A DNA stretch of 64,000 nucleotides from Tenacibaculum gallaicum (lineage in GTDB: Bacteria; Bacteroidota; Bacteroidia; Flavobacteriales; Flavobacteriaceae), in assembly GCF_003387615.1 (NCBI RefSeq), contig NZ_QUNS01000004.1, positions 1 to 64,000 on the forward strand, given 5' to 3'. Shown here piece by piece: positions 56,181-62,484 of the stretch. Every line of letters begins with the position of its first letter. The stretch's first letter is position 1. The notes beneath the pieces were generated by a model, which saw nothing but the letters and a program-made list of their open reading frames with translations, was not told the DNA's origin and made no database searches. Both the position numbers and the translations under genes were made by a program.

Positions 56181-56714
56181 TTATTCCACCAAAAGAACAC
56201 CATTAGCATGAACAAACCCTATTACTTTTGTTCTTATTACCTTTACTTTAATCCATTTTGCATGCGTAGCTAATATGGTTAGTTTTTCTCCAAAGTCTAA
56301 TTCTTGTATTACGTAATAAGAAGTATCTGGACCACTTCTTAGGTTTAAAGAGTTTTTATTTACCAGTAATGTTTTTAGGTAATAGGGTTCTTCTTTTAAC
56401 AATGTACTATTGGTCTTACGTCCGTCAAAAATAGTTTGTTTGGTTTGTTTTGGCTTTGTATAGCTTTTTGTACGACTTCTTTTTGTACACACTCCGCAAG
56501 AGCCTCCTCTGCTACAATGCTTACAATACTTACAATTTTTACATGCTCTACAATTGGCAGAACCTGTACACCTAGCTTCTGGAGGAATATTACAACCTAA
56601 TATAGTGGAACTGTATATTCTTTCTTTAGCTTTTTTGTTTTTAGTTATACTTACCATAGCGAATGTTACCAGTAATACTGCAATTAGTGAAAGTATTTGA
56701 GTTCTCTGATTCAT
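56181..56714 (-). CDS. Membrane-anchored Cys-rich SH3-domain protein
   Basis: A 177-aa protein: N-terminal helix (QILSLIAVLLVTFAMVSI), a Cys-rich stretch at about 39-77 (ten Cys, including ARCTGSANCRACKNCKYCKH), then a linker and a bacterial SH3 domain (about 112-175; NSLNLRSGPDTSYYVIQELD, GFVHANGVLL). The helix is a membrane anchor or signal. SH3 domains of this kind bind peptidoglycan or peptides. The Cys region likely binds metal. Family of the Cys region unknown. Confidence 0.75.
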   Translation of the reverse strand: MNQRTQILSLIAVLLVTFAMVSITKNKKAKERIYSSTILGCNIPPEARCTGSANCRACKNCKYCKHCSRGGSCGVCTKRSRTKSYTKPKQTKQTIFDGRKTNSTLLKEEPYYLKTLLVNKNSLNLRSGPDTSYYVIQELDFGEKLTILATHAKWIKVKVIRTKVIGFVHANGVLLVE

Positions 56715-56767
56715 AATAAAAGGGGGATTTAGTTTACGATATCAAATCTAGTTTCTGCTGAACAGAA

Positions 56768-56791
56768 AACCCTACGGAAATCCGTAGGGTT
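56768..56791. terminator. Palindromic hairpin, copy 2
   Basis: AACCCTACGGA-aa-TCCGTAGGGTT, 11-bp perfect arms, 20 bp past the stop of the PH gene. Same core as the copies at 56133 and 57245. Confidence 0.75.
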
Positions 56792-56811
56792 CATCTAATG
56801 ATACTCTAACG

Positions 56812-57189
56812 TTACATTGCTTTTTCTGCTAAAAATTTTTGCACCTCATAAACATCAACATTTTTATTAAATTTTTTACTTACCGTAGGCATATTCTCAC
56901 TTGATATCCATATTTTTAATTCTGCGTCTAAATCAAAGGTCCCTGCTGTTTCTAGTGAAAATCTAGAGATGTTTTTATAAGGCATTGACTTATACTCTAT
57001 TTTACTTCCTGTTAATCCCTGGACATCAATCAGAATCAATCTTTTATTAGTAAACATAAAAACATCTCTAAATAGCTTGAACCCTAATTCTACAACCTCA
57101 TTACTAACTAATAATCTGTTATATTTATCTGTCAGCTTTTCTGGTGACACTTCACTTGCATTTCCTAAAATACTATTTATCAATCCCAT
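56812..57189 (-). CDS. Bacterial PH-domain protein
   Basis: A 125-aa protein of the bPH_1 (formerly DUF1696) type: a conserved start MGLINSILGNASEVSPEKL, then beta strands with FRDVFMFTNKRLILIDVQG and YKSMPYKNISRFSLETAG, and the closing helix QKFLAEKA. Cytoplasmic; the family binds membranes or oligomerises, role unknown. It is the most upstream gene of this minus-strand accessory run. Confidence 0.87.
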   Translation of the reverse strand: MGLINSILGNASEVSPEKLTDKYNRLLVSNEVVELGFKLFRDVFMFTNKRLILIDVQGLTGSKIEYKSMPYKNISRFSLETAGTFDLDAELKIWISSENMPTVSKKFNKNVDVYEVQKFLAEKAM

Positions 57190-57244
57190 TTTAATTTATT
57201 TTTTTGGTTAATATCATTACAAACCTACCTTGATAAAAACACAA

Positions 57245-57268
57245 AATCCTACGGGAATCCGTAGAGTT
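57245..57268. repeat. Palindromic hairpin, copy 3 (degenerate)
   Basis: AATCCTACGGG-aa-TCCGTAGAGTT: the same design with a few mismatches, upstream of the PH gene where no minus-strand gene ends. It is either a decayed terminator or a mobile palindrome. Confidence 0.6.
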
Positions 57269-57269
57269 T

Positions 57270-57682
57270 GCTACTGTGTTAGGGTCTATACAAAAATGGT
57301 ATCTATAATTAGAACTTTGTTAGATGCTATATTGGTTTTCTTAACTTTAACAATCTTCCGCGTTTTCTATTTATACACCATCTAAAACGTTAAAAAACTC
57401 ATAAAGTCAGCGGGTTAAAACGAAAAAAAACTATTTTAGTGTCAGCTATAAAAATTGTTTGTAAAAAGTAAATTGCTATCCCTTATTACTATTAAATCAC
57501 ATTCAATTTTACAACATCTTTACGAAGTTAATGCTATATAGGTATGTTACTAACTACCTGTTTGGTGATGGATACCACCTTGGTTGTTTTATGTATTAAG
57601 GTGTGCTAATAATTATTGCAGCTACTTAATAGTTACTACCAAAAAGTATTCAAATGAAAAAGTAAGTAATTTAAAAATCAAT
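57270..57682. other. Gene-free region upstream of the HU-like gene
   Basis: About 410 bp without a convincing ORF, AT-rich, presumed promoter region of the HU-like gene. A frame that is open from 57584 precedes the chosen start; its codons before 57683 do not look like the family. I see no structure beyond the hairpin at 57245. Confidence 0.5.
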
Positions 57683-58387
57683 ATGATGAAGTACTATTTA
57701 ATTGAAAACAAGTTAACCGATGAAACCAACTACTCAGCACGCGTATTAACAGAGCGTACTATTAATCAAGACGAGTTGATTGATAAAATGTTGAGTAAAC
57801 GTAACCTAGTAAGCAAAACCGATATTGTGGCGGTGCTTAATTCTTACTATGAAGAGATTATCGAATCGATAGAAGACGGTGATAATATTAACCTACCCTT
57901 ACTAAATATTGGCTACTCTATTTCTGGGGTTTTTGATACGGAGGAAGATGGTTTTAATCCTGATACTCATAAGCTACACGTTAACCTCAACAGCGGAAAG
58001 TTAATCAATGAAATTAAAGACGATATTCCGCTACAAAAAGTAACTGCACCTATTACCAACACGGTTATTACTAACTTAAAAGATATTACCTCTGCAACTA
58101 CGAATACTACCTTATCTGCCAACGGATTGTTTGAGTTGAACGGTTTGCGTTTAAAGGTTGCTGGTGACCTACCTGAAGTTGGTTTGTATTTTGTTGCTGA
58201 AAATGGTACCGAAACTAAGGTGTCTTATTTAGCTCAAAACAGCTATAAGAAGATTATTGGTCAAGCTCCTGCCCTTGCTGCGGGTAACTATCGTGTTAGA
58301 ATTAAAACGCAGGCTACTTCTAGTGCTGATCGATTTTTAAAAGATATTATGATGGCTGAGTCTACATATACTCTTACTGTATCGTAA
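57683..58387 (+). CDS. HU-like DNA-binding protein with DUF4469 domain
   Basis: About 234 aa. N-terminal HU/IHF-like DNA-binding fold (about 1-115; YYLIENKLTDETNYSARVL, SKTDIVAVLNSYYEEIIESI, and LPLLNIGYSISGVFD), followed by a beta-sandwich C-terminus of the DUF4469 type (LRLKVAGDLPEVGLYFV, YKKIIGQAPALAAGNYRVRI). These two-domain proteins occur in Bacteroidota in accessory regions. I start at ATG 57683 (MMKYYLIEN); the second Met at 57686 also works. Stands alone, with repeats and a terminator downstream. Confidence 0.82.
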   Translation: MMKYYLIENKLTDETNYSARVLTERTINQDELIDKMLSKRNLVSKTDIVAVLNSYYEEIIESIEDGDNINLPLLNIGYSISGVFDTEEDGFNPDTHKLHVNLNSGKLINEIKDDIPLQKVTAPITNTVITNLKDITSATTNTTLSANGLFELNGLRLKVAGDLPEVGLYFVAENGTETKVSYLAQNSYKKIIGQAPALAAGNYRVRIKTQATSSADRFLKDIMMAESTYTLTVS

Positions 58388-58453
58388 CACTATACAGTAG
58401 TGTCGAGTGACACCATACAGTAGTATCCAGTGACACCATACAGTAGTGTATGA
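58387..58453. repeat. Three tandem 23-bp repeats after the HU-like gene
   Basis: Units ACACTATACAGTAGTGTCGAGTG, ACACCATACAGTAGTATCCAGTG (in outline) and a partial third follow the stop codon at once. Each has an inverted repeat ACACTA-tacag-TAGTGT. They are not spaced by unique sequence. Confidence 0.75.
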
Positions 58454-58479
58454 AGGTTAATACAAAGTTTAATAACGTA

Positions 58480-58507
58480 AAAAGTACGAGCACATGCTCG
58501 TACTTTT
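58480..58507 (+). terminator. Terminator of the HU-like gene
   Basis: AAAAGTACGAGCA-ca-TGCTCGTACTTTT, a 13-bp perfect stem followed by more T. Confidence 0.9.
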
Positions 58508-58547
58508 TTTATATTTCTTATTTGTTGTGGTTTTTAATGGGAATTAG

Positions 58548-59133
58548 GTGTTAACTAGTATAACTAACAAAATTCTCAATGTTTTATACGGTGTTTCATC
58601 GTTCTTCGTTATGACGGTTATTTTAGAGCTAAGAGAATGGACCGCTTCGCTGTTAGAGTAAAGACTTATTTATAGGTCTTTGTTCTATATTCTTTTTATC
58701 ATCTAGTGTCACTTCGAGTAAAATTATTTAAATGAAATAAAAATAATTTTGTATCGAGAAGTTTTCTAATAGTTCTCGATACAATTTTCACTTCGTTATC
58801 ACTCAATAAAAATCACTCGAACTGACAGTGATTGTAATAAAAAATAAGAGTACTACTTTTGAGTGAGATTCCTCACTATCGTTCGGAATGACGGTTTGCT
58901 ATTAGTTTGCGTCATTGAGAGTGATAACGATAAAAAGGAGTTTTATATTCTTTTTCTTGATAAAAAGAAACAAAAATCAAGACGTACAATAAAATCGTAA
59001 GAAAATACTACGACACCTTCCACTGATAAAAAGAACTCGCTATCGCTCAAACAGCTTTTTATCTTACATCCATCGCTGCTGTCTTGATTTTCAAAGATTT
59101 TCTTGAAGGTCATAAAACATAATAACTTTTTCA
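58548..59133. repeat. Gene-free stretch built from dispersed-repeat-like sequence
   Basis: This segment holds no supportable gene. It contains fragments like GTCATTGAGAGTGATAACGA, CACTTCGTTATCACTC, CTATCGTTCGGAATGACGG and a 12-bp inverted repeat TTGTATCGAGAA / TTCTCGATACAA (58750-58761 and 58774-58785). Part of the same wording (GTCATTTCGAGTGATAACGA) is inside topB. From 58950 on, TCTTTTTCTTGATAAAAAGAAAC-like text is the kind found repeatedly between genes in this family. A 63-aa frame at 58943-59134 (minus) was judged to be part of the repeat. Confidence 0.6.
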
Positions 59134-59223
59134 TTATAATTTTAATCTTCTATGTAAGATATTACTTTTTTCTTTACAGGATAGTACTAAAGCCATGAAA
59201 AATATGAATAGAGGTTTTCTCAT
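59134..59223 (-). pseudogene. Truncated class-B array lipoprotein
   Basis: ATG at 59221-59223 opens a 29-aa frame, MRKPLFIFFMALVLSCKEKS then NILHRRLKL and a stop. It has a lipoprotein signal (VLSC) but no mature domain; it lies at the end of the array, against the repeat region. It starts 1 bp after the preceding gene's stop, the same junction as at 59972/59970, so it is read as the 5' remnant of a class-B gene. Confidence 0.55.
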
Positions 59224-59224
59224 T

Positions 59225-59557
59225 TTATTCTTTTCTCTTCATAAATAAAGTGTCTTTTCTATGAACGAATAACGATTTATCTCCTCTTCTGTTCGCTGTA
59301 TAAGGAGAAATAGTATCTGAGATATAGCCCTCTTTAATAAAAATTAATTCACTAATAAAGTTAGCTTTTCTATTTAGATAAAAATAACCATCACTTTTAG
59401 AATAGGTATGTTGTGAATAAGATGAGCTTTCTATTATTTGTACGTTATTTATTGGCTCTTTGCTTTCATCAAATACATAACCGTGATAACAATCACATAG
59501 TTCTTGCTTGCAAGAAACTGTTAAAAGTAATAGTGTTAGTAATAATACGTTTTTCAT
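59225..59557 (-). CDS. Array lipoprotein, class A, last intact gene
   Basis: A 110-aa SpII lipoprotein (lipobox LTVSCK), mature part YHGYVFDESKEPINNVQII, KSDGYFYLNRK, and end KDTLFMKRKE. The G-Y-V/I-Y/F ... P-I/L-x-x-V and D-x-x-G-Y-F patterns are like the carboxypeptidase regulatory-like beta-sandwich. It is one of nine intact paralogs; the same end (DTLxMKRKE) recurs at 59972. Candidate immunity protein by position in the array; function unproved. Confidence 0.8.
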   Translation of the reverse strand: MKNVLLLTLLLLTVSCKQELCDCYHGYVFDESKEPINNVQIIESSSYSQHTYSKSDGYFYLNRKANFISELIFIKEGYISDTISPYTANRRGDKSLFVHRKDTLFMKRKE

Positions 59558-59586
59558 TTTAGCTGCATAACATGTGTAGAATACAC
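59558..59586. repeat. Conserved spacer 1 of the lipoprotein array
   Basis: 29 bp between a class-B stop and the next ATG; minus strand reads GTGTATTCTACACATGTTAT then GCAGCTAAA before ATG. The same spacer is seen at 60320, 61135 and 61946. Confidence 0.85.
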
Positions 59587-59970
59587 TTACTTTTCAAGTG
59601 GTTTTAGGAAGATTGAGTCGAATCTTATAGTGTCTTTTGTAAAACCATACCTACCTCTTCTCTCAATACTTTTTTTTTCATATCCTTTTTTTATTAAGCG
59701 AAACTTAAAAAAGCCCATAGGAGCTTCACCTCCTATAGCCATTTTATCGTAGTAAGTTTTTATTCTTAAAAAGAAACTTCCGTTTACATCACTACTGGTT
59801 TCAATAGAATAATCTTTTTTTGCTGAATCCCAAGTTACCACATCAACACTATCTATTTTTTGTAATGTTTCAGAGTTATATATATAACCTATAATAGGAG
59901 GTCTACTAACTCTTTTAACAAAACAGCTTGTTAATGTTACTATTATAAATATAAATACTACTTTTCTCAT
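59587..59970 (-). CDS. Array lipoprotein, class B
   Basis: A 127-aa lipoprotein (lipobox TLTSCF). The mature region has RPPIIGYIYNSETLQKIDSV, DVNGSFFLRI and the class-B end DTIRFDSIFLKPLEK. It starts 1 bp past the previous stop. Class-B members carry an extra segment before the last strand. Probably periplasmic, anchored in a membrane; no clear surface-export signal follows the Cys. Part of the array downstream of the metallopeptidase gene. Confidence 0.8.
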   Translation of the reverse strand: MRKVVFIFIIVTLTSCFVKRVSRPPIIGYIYNSETLQKIDSVDVVTWDSAKKDYSIETSSDVNGSFFLRIKTYYDKMAIGGEAPMGFFKFRLIKKGYEKKSIERRGRYGFTKDTIRFDSIFLKPLEK

Positions 59971-59971
59971 T

Positions 59972-60319
59972 TTATTCTTTCCTCTTCATCAATAAAGTGT
60001 CTGATTGTTCACGTAAAAACAAACGATAAAATGGAGGTGAATGTCTACCTCTTGATAAGAAAACGGTATCTGTTTTAAATCCTTTTTTACTAAATATTAG
60101 TTTATCTGCATAAGTTTGTGAAAATCGCTTTAGTTTAAAATACCCTAAACTATCTGTTGTTGAAAACACGTTATTAGGCTCAGAGTGTCCCTCAGTTATT
60201 ACTACACCTTTGAGGGGAATTTCTTTGTAATAAACATACCCCTCAAAATACTCTTTTGTACCCTCAGTACAAGAAGTAAACAATGTAATTAATACAACTA
60301 ATAATATTTGCTTTCTCAT
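59972..60319 (-). CDS. Array lipoprotein, class A
   Basis: A 115-aa lipoprotein (lipobox LFTSCT), mature YFEGYVYYKEIPLKGVVITEG, TTDSLGYFKLKR, and end SDTLLMKRKE. Its tail and the 1-bp junction to the following class-B gene are the same as at 59225/59223, pointing to a duplication of a two-gene unit. Unknown function; candidate immunity protein. Confidence 0.8.
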   Translation of the reverse strand: MRKQILLVVLITLFTSCTEGTKEYFEGYVYYKEIPLKGVVITEGHSEPNNVFSTTDSLGYFKLKRFSQTYADKLIFSKKGFKTDTVFLSRGRHSPPFYRLFLREQSDTLLMKRKE

Positions 60320-60348
60320 TTTAGCTACATCACATGTCTAGAATACGC
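60320..60348. repeat. Conserved spacer 2 of the lipoprotein array
   Basis: 29 bp between the class-B stop at 60349 and the ATG at 60319, minus strand GCGTATTCTAGACATGTGAT then GTAGCTAAA; near-identical to the other three spacers. Confidence 0.85.
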
Positions 60349-60765
60349 TTACTTGTCAAGTGGTTTTAGGAAGATTGAATCCAGTTTAGCAATTGTATCA
60401 TTTCGTTTCCAGTGTTTTTCTATTTGTATAGTGTCTTTTTTACAACCTCTTTTTTCAAGTATTAAAAAACTCGTATACCTCCCATCGAAAAGAGAAGATT
60501 CTTCTCTTCCATCTCCTGTATACAGTATATGATCTGAGTTTAATGAGAAAAAACCATCTTTGCTAGATAAAGTCTCCCTTTGTGAAACTACTTTTAAAGT
60601 ACTTTTCTCTAATAAATTTATTGATAGCTTCACACTATCTATTGGCTTCTTAGATTTAACATCATAAATATTTCCTTGAATAAAAGGTGATAAATAATAT
60701 TTATGTTTTGAACAAGATACTATAAACAAAAGGATACATATATAAATTATTCTTCTCATTTTCAT
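60349..60765 (-). CDS. Array lipoprotein, class B
   Basis: A 138-aa lipoprotein (lipobox FIVSCS), mature PFIQGNIYDVKSKKPIDSV, SSKDGFFSLNSD and end IAKLDSIFLKPLDK, homologous to the gene at 59587. A Cys-containing strand (ILEKRGCKKDTIQIEKHW) is particular to it. The ATG at 60765 or the one two codons later could be the start. Follows the class-A-position gene at 60778 with a 12-bp gap. Confidence 0.8.
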   Translation of the reverse strand: MKMRRIIYICILLFIVSCSKHKYYLSPFIQGNIYDVKSKKPIDSVKLSINLLEKSTLKVVSQRETLSSKDGFFSLNSDHILYTGDGREESSLFDGRYTSFLILEKRGCKKDTIQIEKHWKRNDTIAKLDSIFLKPLDK

Positions 60766-60777
60766 ACCACATTAATG

Positions 60778-61134
60778 TTATTCTTTTAATTTTAGAAGAA
60801 CTGTACCTAAATCAATTTCTTTCTCTTTTCTTATATCTACAAACTTATATTCTGTTTCATATCCTTCTTCTTTAAATATAATAGCAAAATTACTGTCTCC
60901 TTTCATTTCCTTTCTTTGAATTTCAAATTCAAAATAACCATCCTTTGTTAACTTTATATCTAGTATTTTTGAATAACTGGAACTTATTGGAGAGTGTACT
61001 ATTTTTTGACCAACCTCTATCTTTTTTATTTTATAGTCATTACTTGTAGTAATATGTCCTTTAACCTTCACTTTTACATGATTAGTACAACTTGCTAAAT
61101 AAATTAGACTGAAGAGAAGAATTAGTTTTTTCAT
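60778..61134 (-). CDS. Array lipoprotein, divergent member
   Basis: A 118-aa lipoprotein (lipobox YLASCT) with VKVKVKGHITTSNDYKIKKI, TKDGYFEFEIQ and end LGTVLLKLKE. It is the least similar of the set in its mature part but keeps the D-G-Y-F motif and sits in the class-A position, followed by a class-B gene. Its ATG follows the 29-bp spacer after the relic at 61164. Confidence 0.75.
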   Translation of the reverse strand: MKKLILLFSLIYLASCTNHVKVKVKGHITTSNDYKIKKIEVGQKIVHSPISSSYSKILDIKLTKDGYFEFEIQRKEMKGDSNFAIIFKEEGYETEYKFVDIRKEKEIDLGTVLLKLKE

Positions 61135-61163
61135 TTTAGCTGCATAGCGTATCTAGAATACGT
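61135..61163. repeat. Conserved spacer 3 of the lipoprotein array
   Basis: 29 bp between the relic stop at 61164 and the ATG at 61134, minus strand ACGTATTCTAGATACGCTAT then GCAGCTAAA. Shows that the relic was once a full class-B gene. Confidence 0.8.
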
Positions 61164-61238
61164 TTATTTTTCAATTGACTTTTGGAAAATTGAATCATAT
61201 AATATTGTCTCTTCTCCAAAACTTCCTTTTGTTCTTTT
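61164..61238 (-). pseudogene. C-terminal relic of a class-B array lipoprotein
   Basis: A 24-codon open stretch, ending GEETILYDSIFQKSIEK and a stop. It matches the class-B tail DTIRFDSIFLKPLEK at 59587 but has no start codon or lipobox. It lies 5 bp past the stop of the class-A gene at 61244 and is followed by the conserved spacer, so it is the decayed class-B partner of that gene. Confidence 0.65.
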
Positions 61239-61243
61239 TTATT

Positions 61244-61588
61244 TTATTGAAAATACTTAATGTATTTACTTTTATGGCTAATTAAATAAATAGTATCTCC
61301 TGTAAAGTTTCTGCTTATAAACTCTCCATTATGAGTACTATATACAGGCAATGTATCTATTCTATAATTCTCTTTTTTTAAGATAATTTCATTCCCTATT
61401 AATATTTCTTCTTTTAGAGTAAAAAAACCTTTCTCATCTGTTTGAGTTAATTTATCATCTTGTAAACTATATACTTTAACACCTTTTATGGGGTCTTTTG
61501 TATCTATATCATAGATATATCCGCTATAGTTAGTATTACAGCTTTGTATTAAAAAGATAAAAGCGAATAATGAATGGTGGATTTTCAT
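61244..61588 (-). CDS. Array lipoprotein, class A
   Basis: A 114-aa lipoprotein (lipobox LIQSCN), mature YSGYIYDIDTKDPIKGVKVYS, TDEKGFFTLKEE and end TGDTIYLISHKSKYIKYF. Its tail resembles that of the gene at 62485 (GDTIYLISKNSK), so these two are closest in the array. Its class-B partner is only a relic. Candidate immunity protein. Confidence 0.8.
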   Translation of the reverse strand: MKIHHSLFAFIFLIQSCNTNYSGYIYDIDTKDPIKGVKVYSLQDDKLTQTDEKGFFTLKEEILIGNEIILKKENYRIDTLPVYSTHNGEFISRNFTGDTIYLISHKSKYIKYFQ

Positions 61589-61600
61589 TTTATAAATTAA

Positions 61601-61945
61601 CTATTTAAACCTACTCGTGTCTATAAAAAGGGTGTCGTTTCTTCCATTAATAAAACGATAATTTAATTTTTCTCCACGATTTGAGAATATCGTGTGTATA
61701 GTATCAATCACCTTATTATTTTCTGTATATACAACTAAATTACCTCCAAAACTATTTAACTCAGGTATGTTAAAGTATCCCTTTTCATCTGTTAAACTAA
61801 AAGTTTTAAGGTTGTCGTCTTCTACTACTTTTAAGTTTCTTAAAGGCTTTTTCTCTTTACTATAAATATAACCGTGGTAATAGTCTGTCTTTTTCTTACA
61901 AGAAAGTAAAAACAACAAGAGAGTAAATAAAAATAATTTTTTCAT
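61601..61945 (-). CDS. Array lipoprotein, class A
   Basis: A protein of about 114 aa (lipobox LFLLSCK), mature YHGYIYSKEKKPLRNLKVV, TDEKGYFNIPELN and end RNDTLFIDTSRFK. I start at the ATG at 61945, which follows the conserved spacer; the frame continues upstream to an ATG at 61984 that would overlap the preceding gene's end. Two class-A genes (this and 61244) are in direct succession, 12 bp apart. Confidence 0.8.
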   Translation of the reverse strand: MKKLFLFTLLLFLLSCKKKTDYYHGYIYSKEKKPLRNLKVVEDDNLKTFSLTDEKGYFNIPELNSFGGNLVVYTENNKVIDTIHTIFSNRGEKLNYRFINGRNDTLFIDTSRFK

Positions 61946-61973
61946 TTTAGCTACATAGCGTATCATAACACAC
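61946..61973. repeat. Conserved spacer 4 of the lipoprotein array
   Basis: 28 bp between the class-B stop at 61974 and the ATG at 61945, minus strand GTGTGTTATGATACGCTAT then GTAGCTAAA; matches spacers 1-3, best at both ends. Confidence 0.8.
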
Positions 61974-62357
61974 TTACTTTTCAAGTGGTTTTAGGTATAT
62001 CGTTTTTAAATTTATACTATCTAATATATTCTTATCATATTTCTCCAAATCAATTGTATCTGTAATATAGTTTTCTGATTCCAAAATCAATTTATAAGAT
62101 ATATTTTTGATAGCTATATAATAAGAATCATAGTCTTTAGTCTTCATTCCTTTTATATAAAAGAAACCATTTTTATCTGTTTTACTTTTCCCAAAGTAAT
62201 TAAAAGATAGTGAGTCGGTATACAGAGTTACTCCTTCAATAGGTTTATTTGTTGTTTTATCATAAACAAAACCTTTTATGTCTCCAATCAAAATATGTTC
62301 AGAATCACACGAAGTACAAGTAAAGAATATGATAATATAAATTATATATGATTTCAT
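61974..62357 (-). CDS. Array lipoprotein, class B, preceded by a toxin-tip relic
   Basis: A protein of about 127 aa (lipobox TCTSCD), mature GDIKGFVYDKTTNKPIEGVTL, TDKNGFFYIKG and end LKTIYLKPLEK. I start at ATG 62357, which overlaps by 1 base (TAATG) the stop of the C-terminal metallopeptidase relic just upstream. That is the same kind of coupling as between the intact metallopeptidase gene and its first lipoprotein gene, so this gene was probably once the first immunity gene of a former toxin. Confidence 0.82.
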   Translation of the reverse strand: MKSYIIYIIIFFTCTSCDSEHILIGDIKGFVYDKTTNKPIEGVTLYTDSLSFNYFGKSKTDKNGFFYIKGMKTKDYDSYYIAIKNISYKLILESENYITDTIDLEKYDKNILDSINLKTIYLKPLEK

Positions 62358-62395
62358 TATTTCAATTCTATTTTTGTTAACCAAAGTAAACCTAA
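62357..62395 (-). pseudogene. Relic of the metallopeptidase gene 3' end
   Basis: Twelve codons and a stop read LGLLWLTKIELK; the intact metallopeptidase at 62838 ends LSLLWLTKLKLK. At the DNA level a 16-bp block (GTTTACTTTGGTTAAC on the minus strand) is the same, with further matches on each side to the stop. The preceding frame is lost within a few codons, where the truncated lipoprotein at 62392 ends. This marks a recombination junction near 62396. Confidence 0.75.
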
Positions 62396-62481
62396 TGTGT
62401 TCCTTTAATTTCAGGTCTTTCTATTCTTGATGAACATGAGTTTAAAATAAACGTCATTATTAGTAAGTAACAAAGCCTCAT
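62392..62481 (-). pseudogene. Truncated class-B array lipoprotein
   Basis: ATG at 62479-62481 opens a 29-aa frame, MRLCYLLIMTFILNSCSS then RIERPEIKGTH and a stop. Lipobox LNSC and the RPEIKG text resemble the start of the class-B gene at 59587 (RPPIIG). It stops exactly where the toxin-tip relic begins, so it was cut by the recombination event. It begins 3 bp after the class-A gene at 62485. Confidence 0.65.
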
Positions 62482-62484
62482 TTT

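Noticed and set aside
58387..58453. CRISPR-like short repeats
   Set aside because: Only three units without unique spacers and no cas genes; they are plain tandem repeats.
58943..59134. 63-codon minus-strand frame opening MKKLLCFMTFKKIF
   Set aside because: The text (SLSDSEFFLSVEGVVVFSYDFIVRL-like) is what the common flavobacterial intergenic repeat gives when translated; no lipobox, no domain, and it starts within the truncated array gene.
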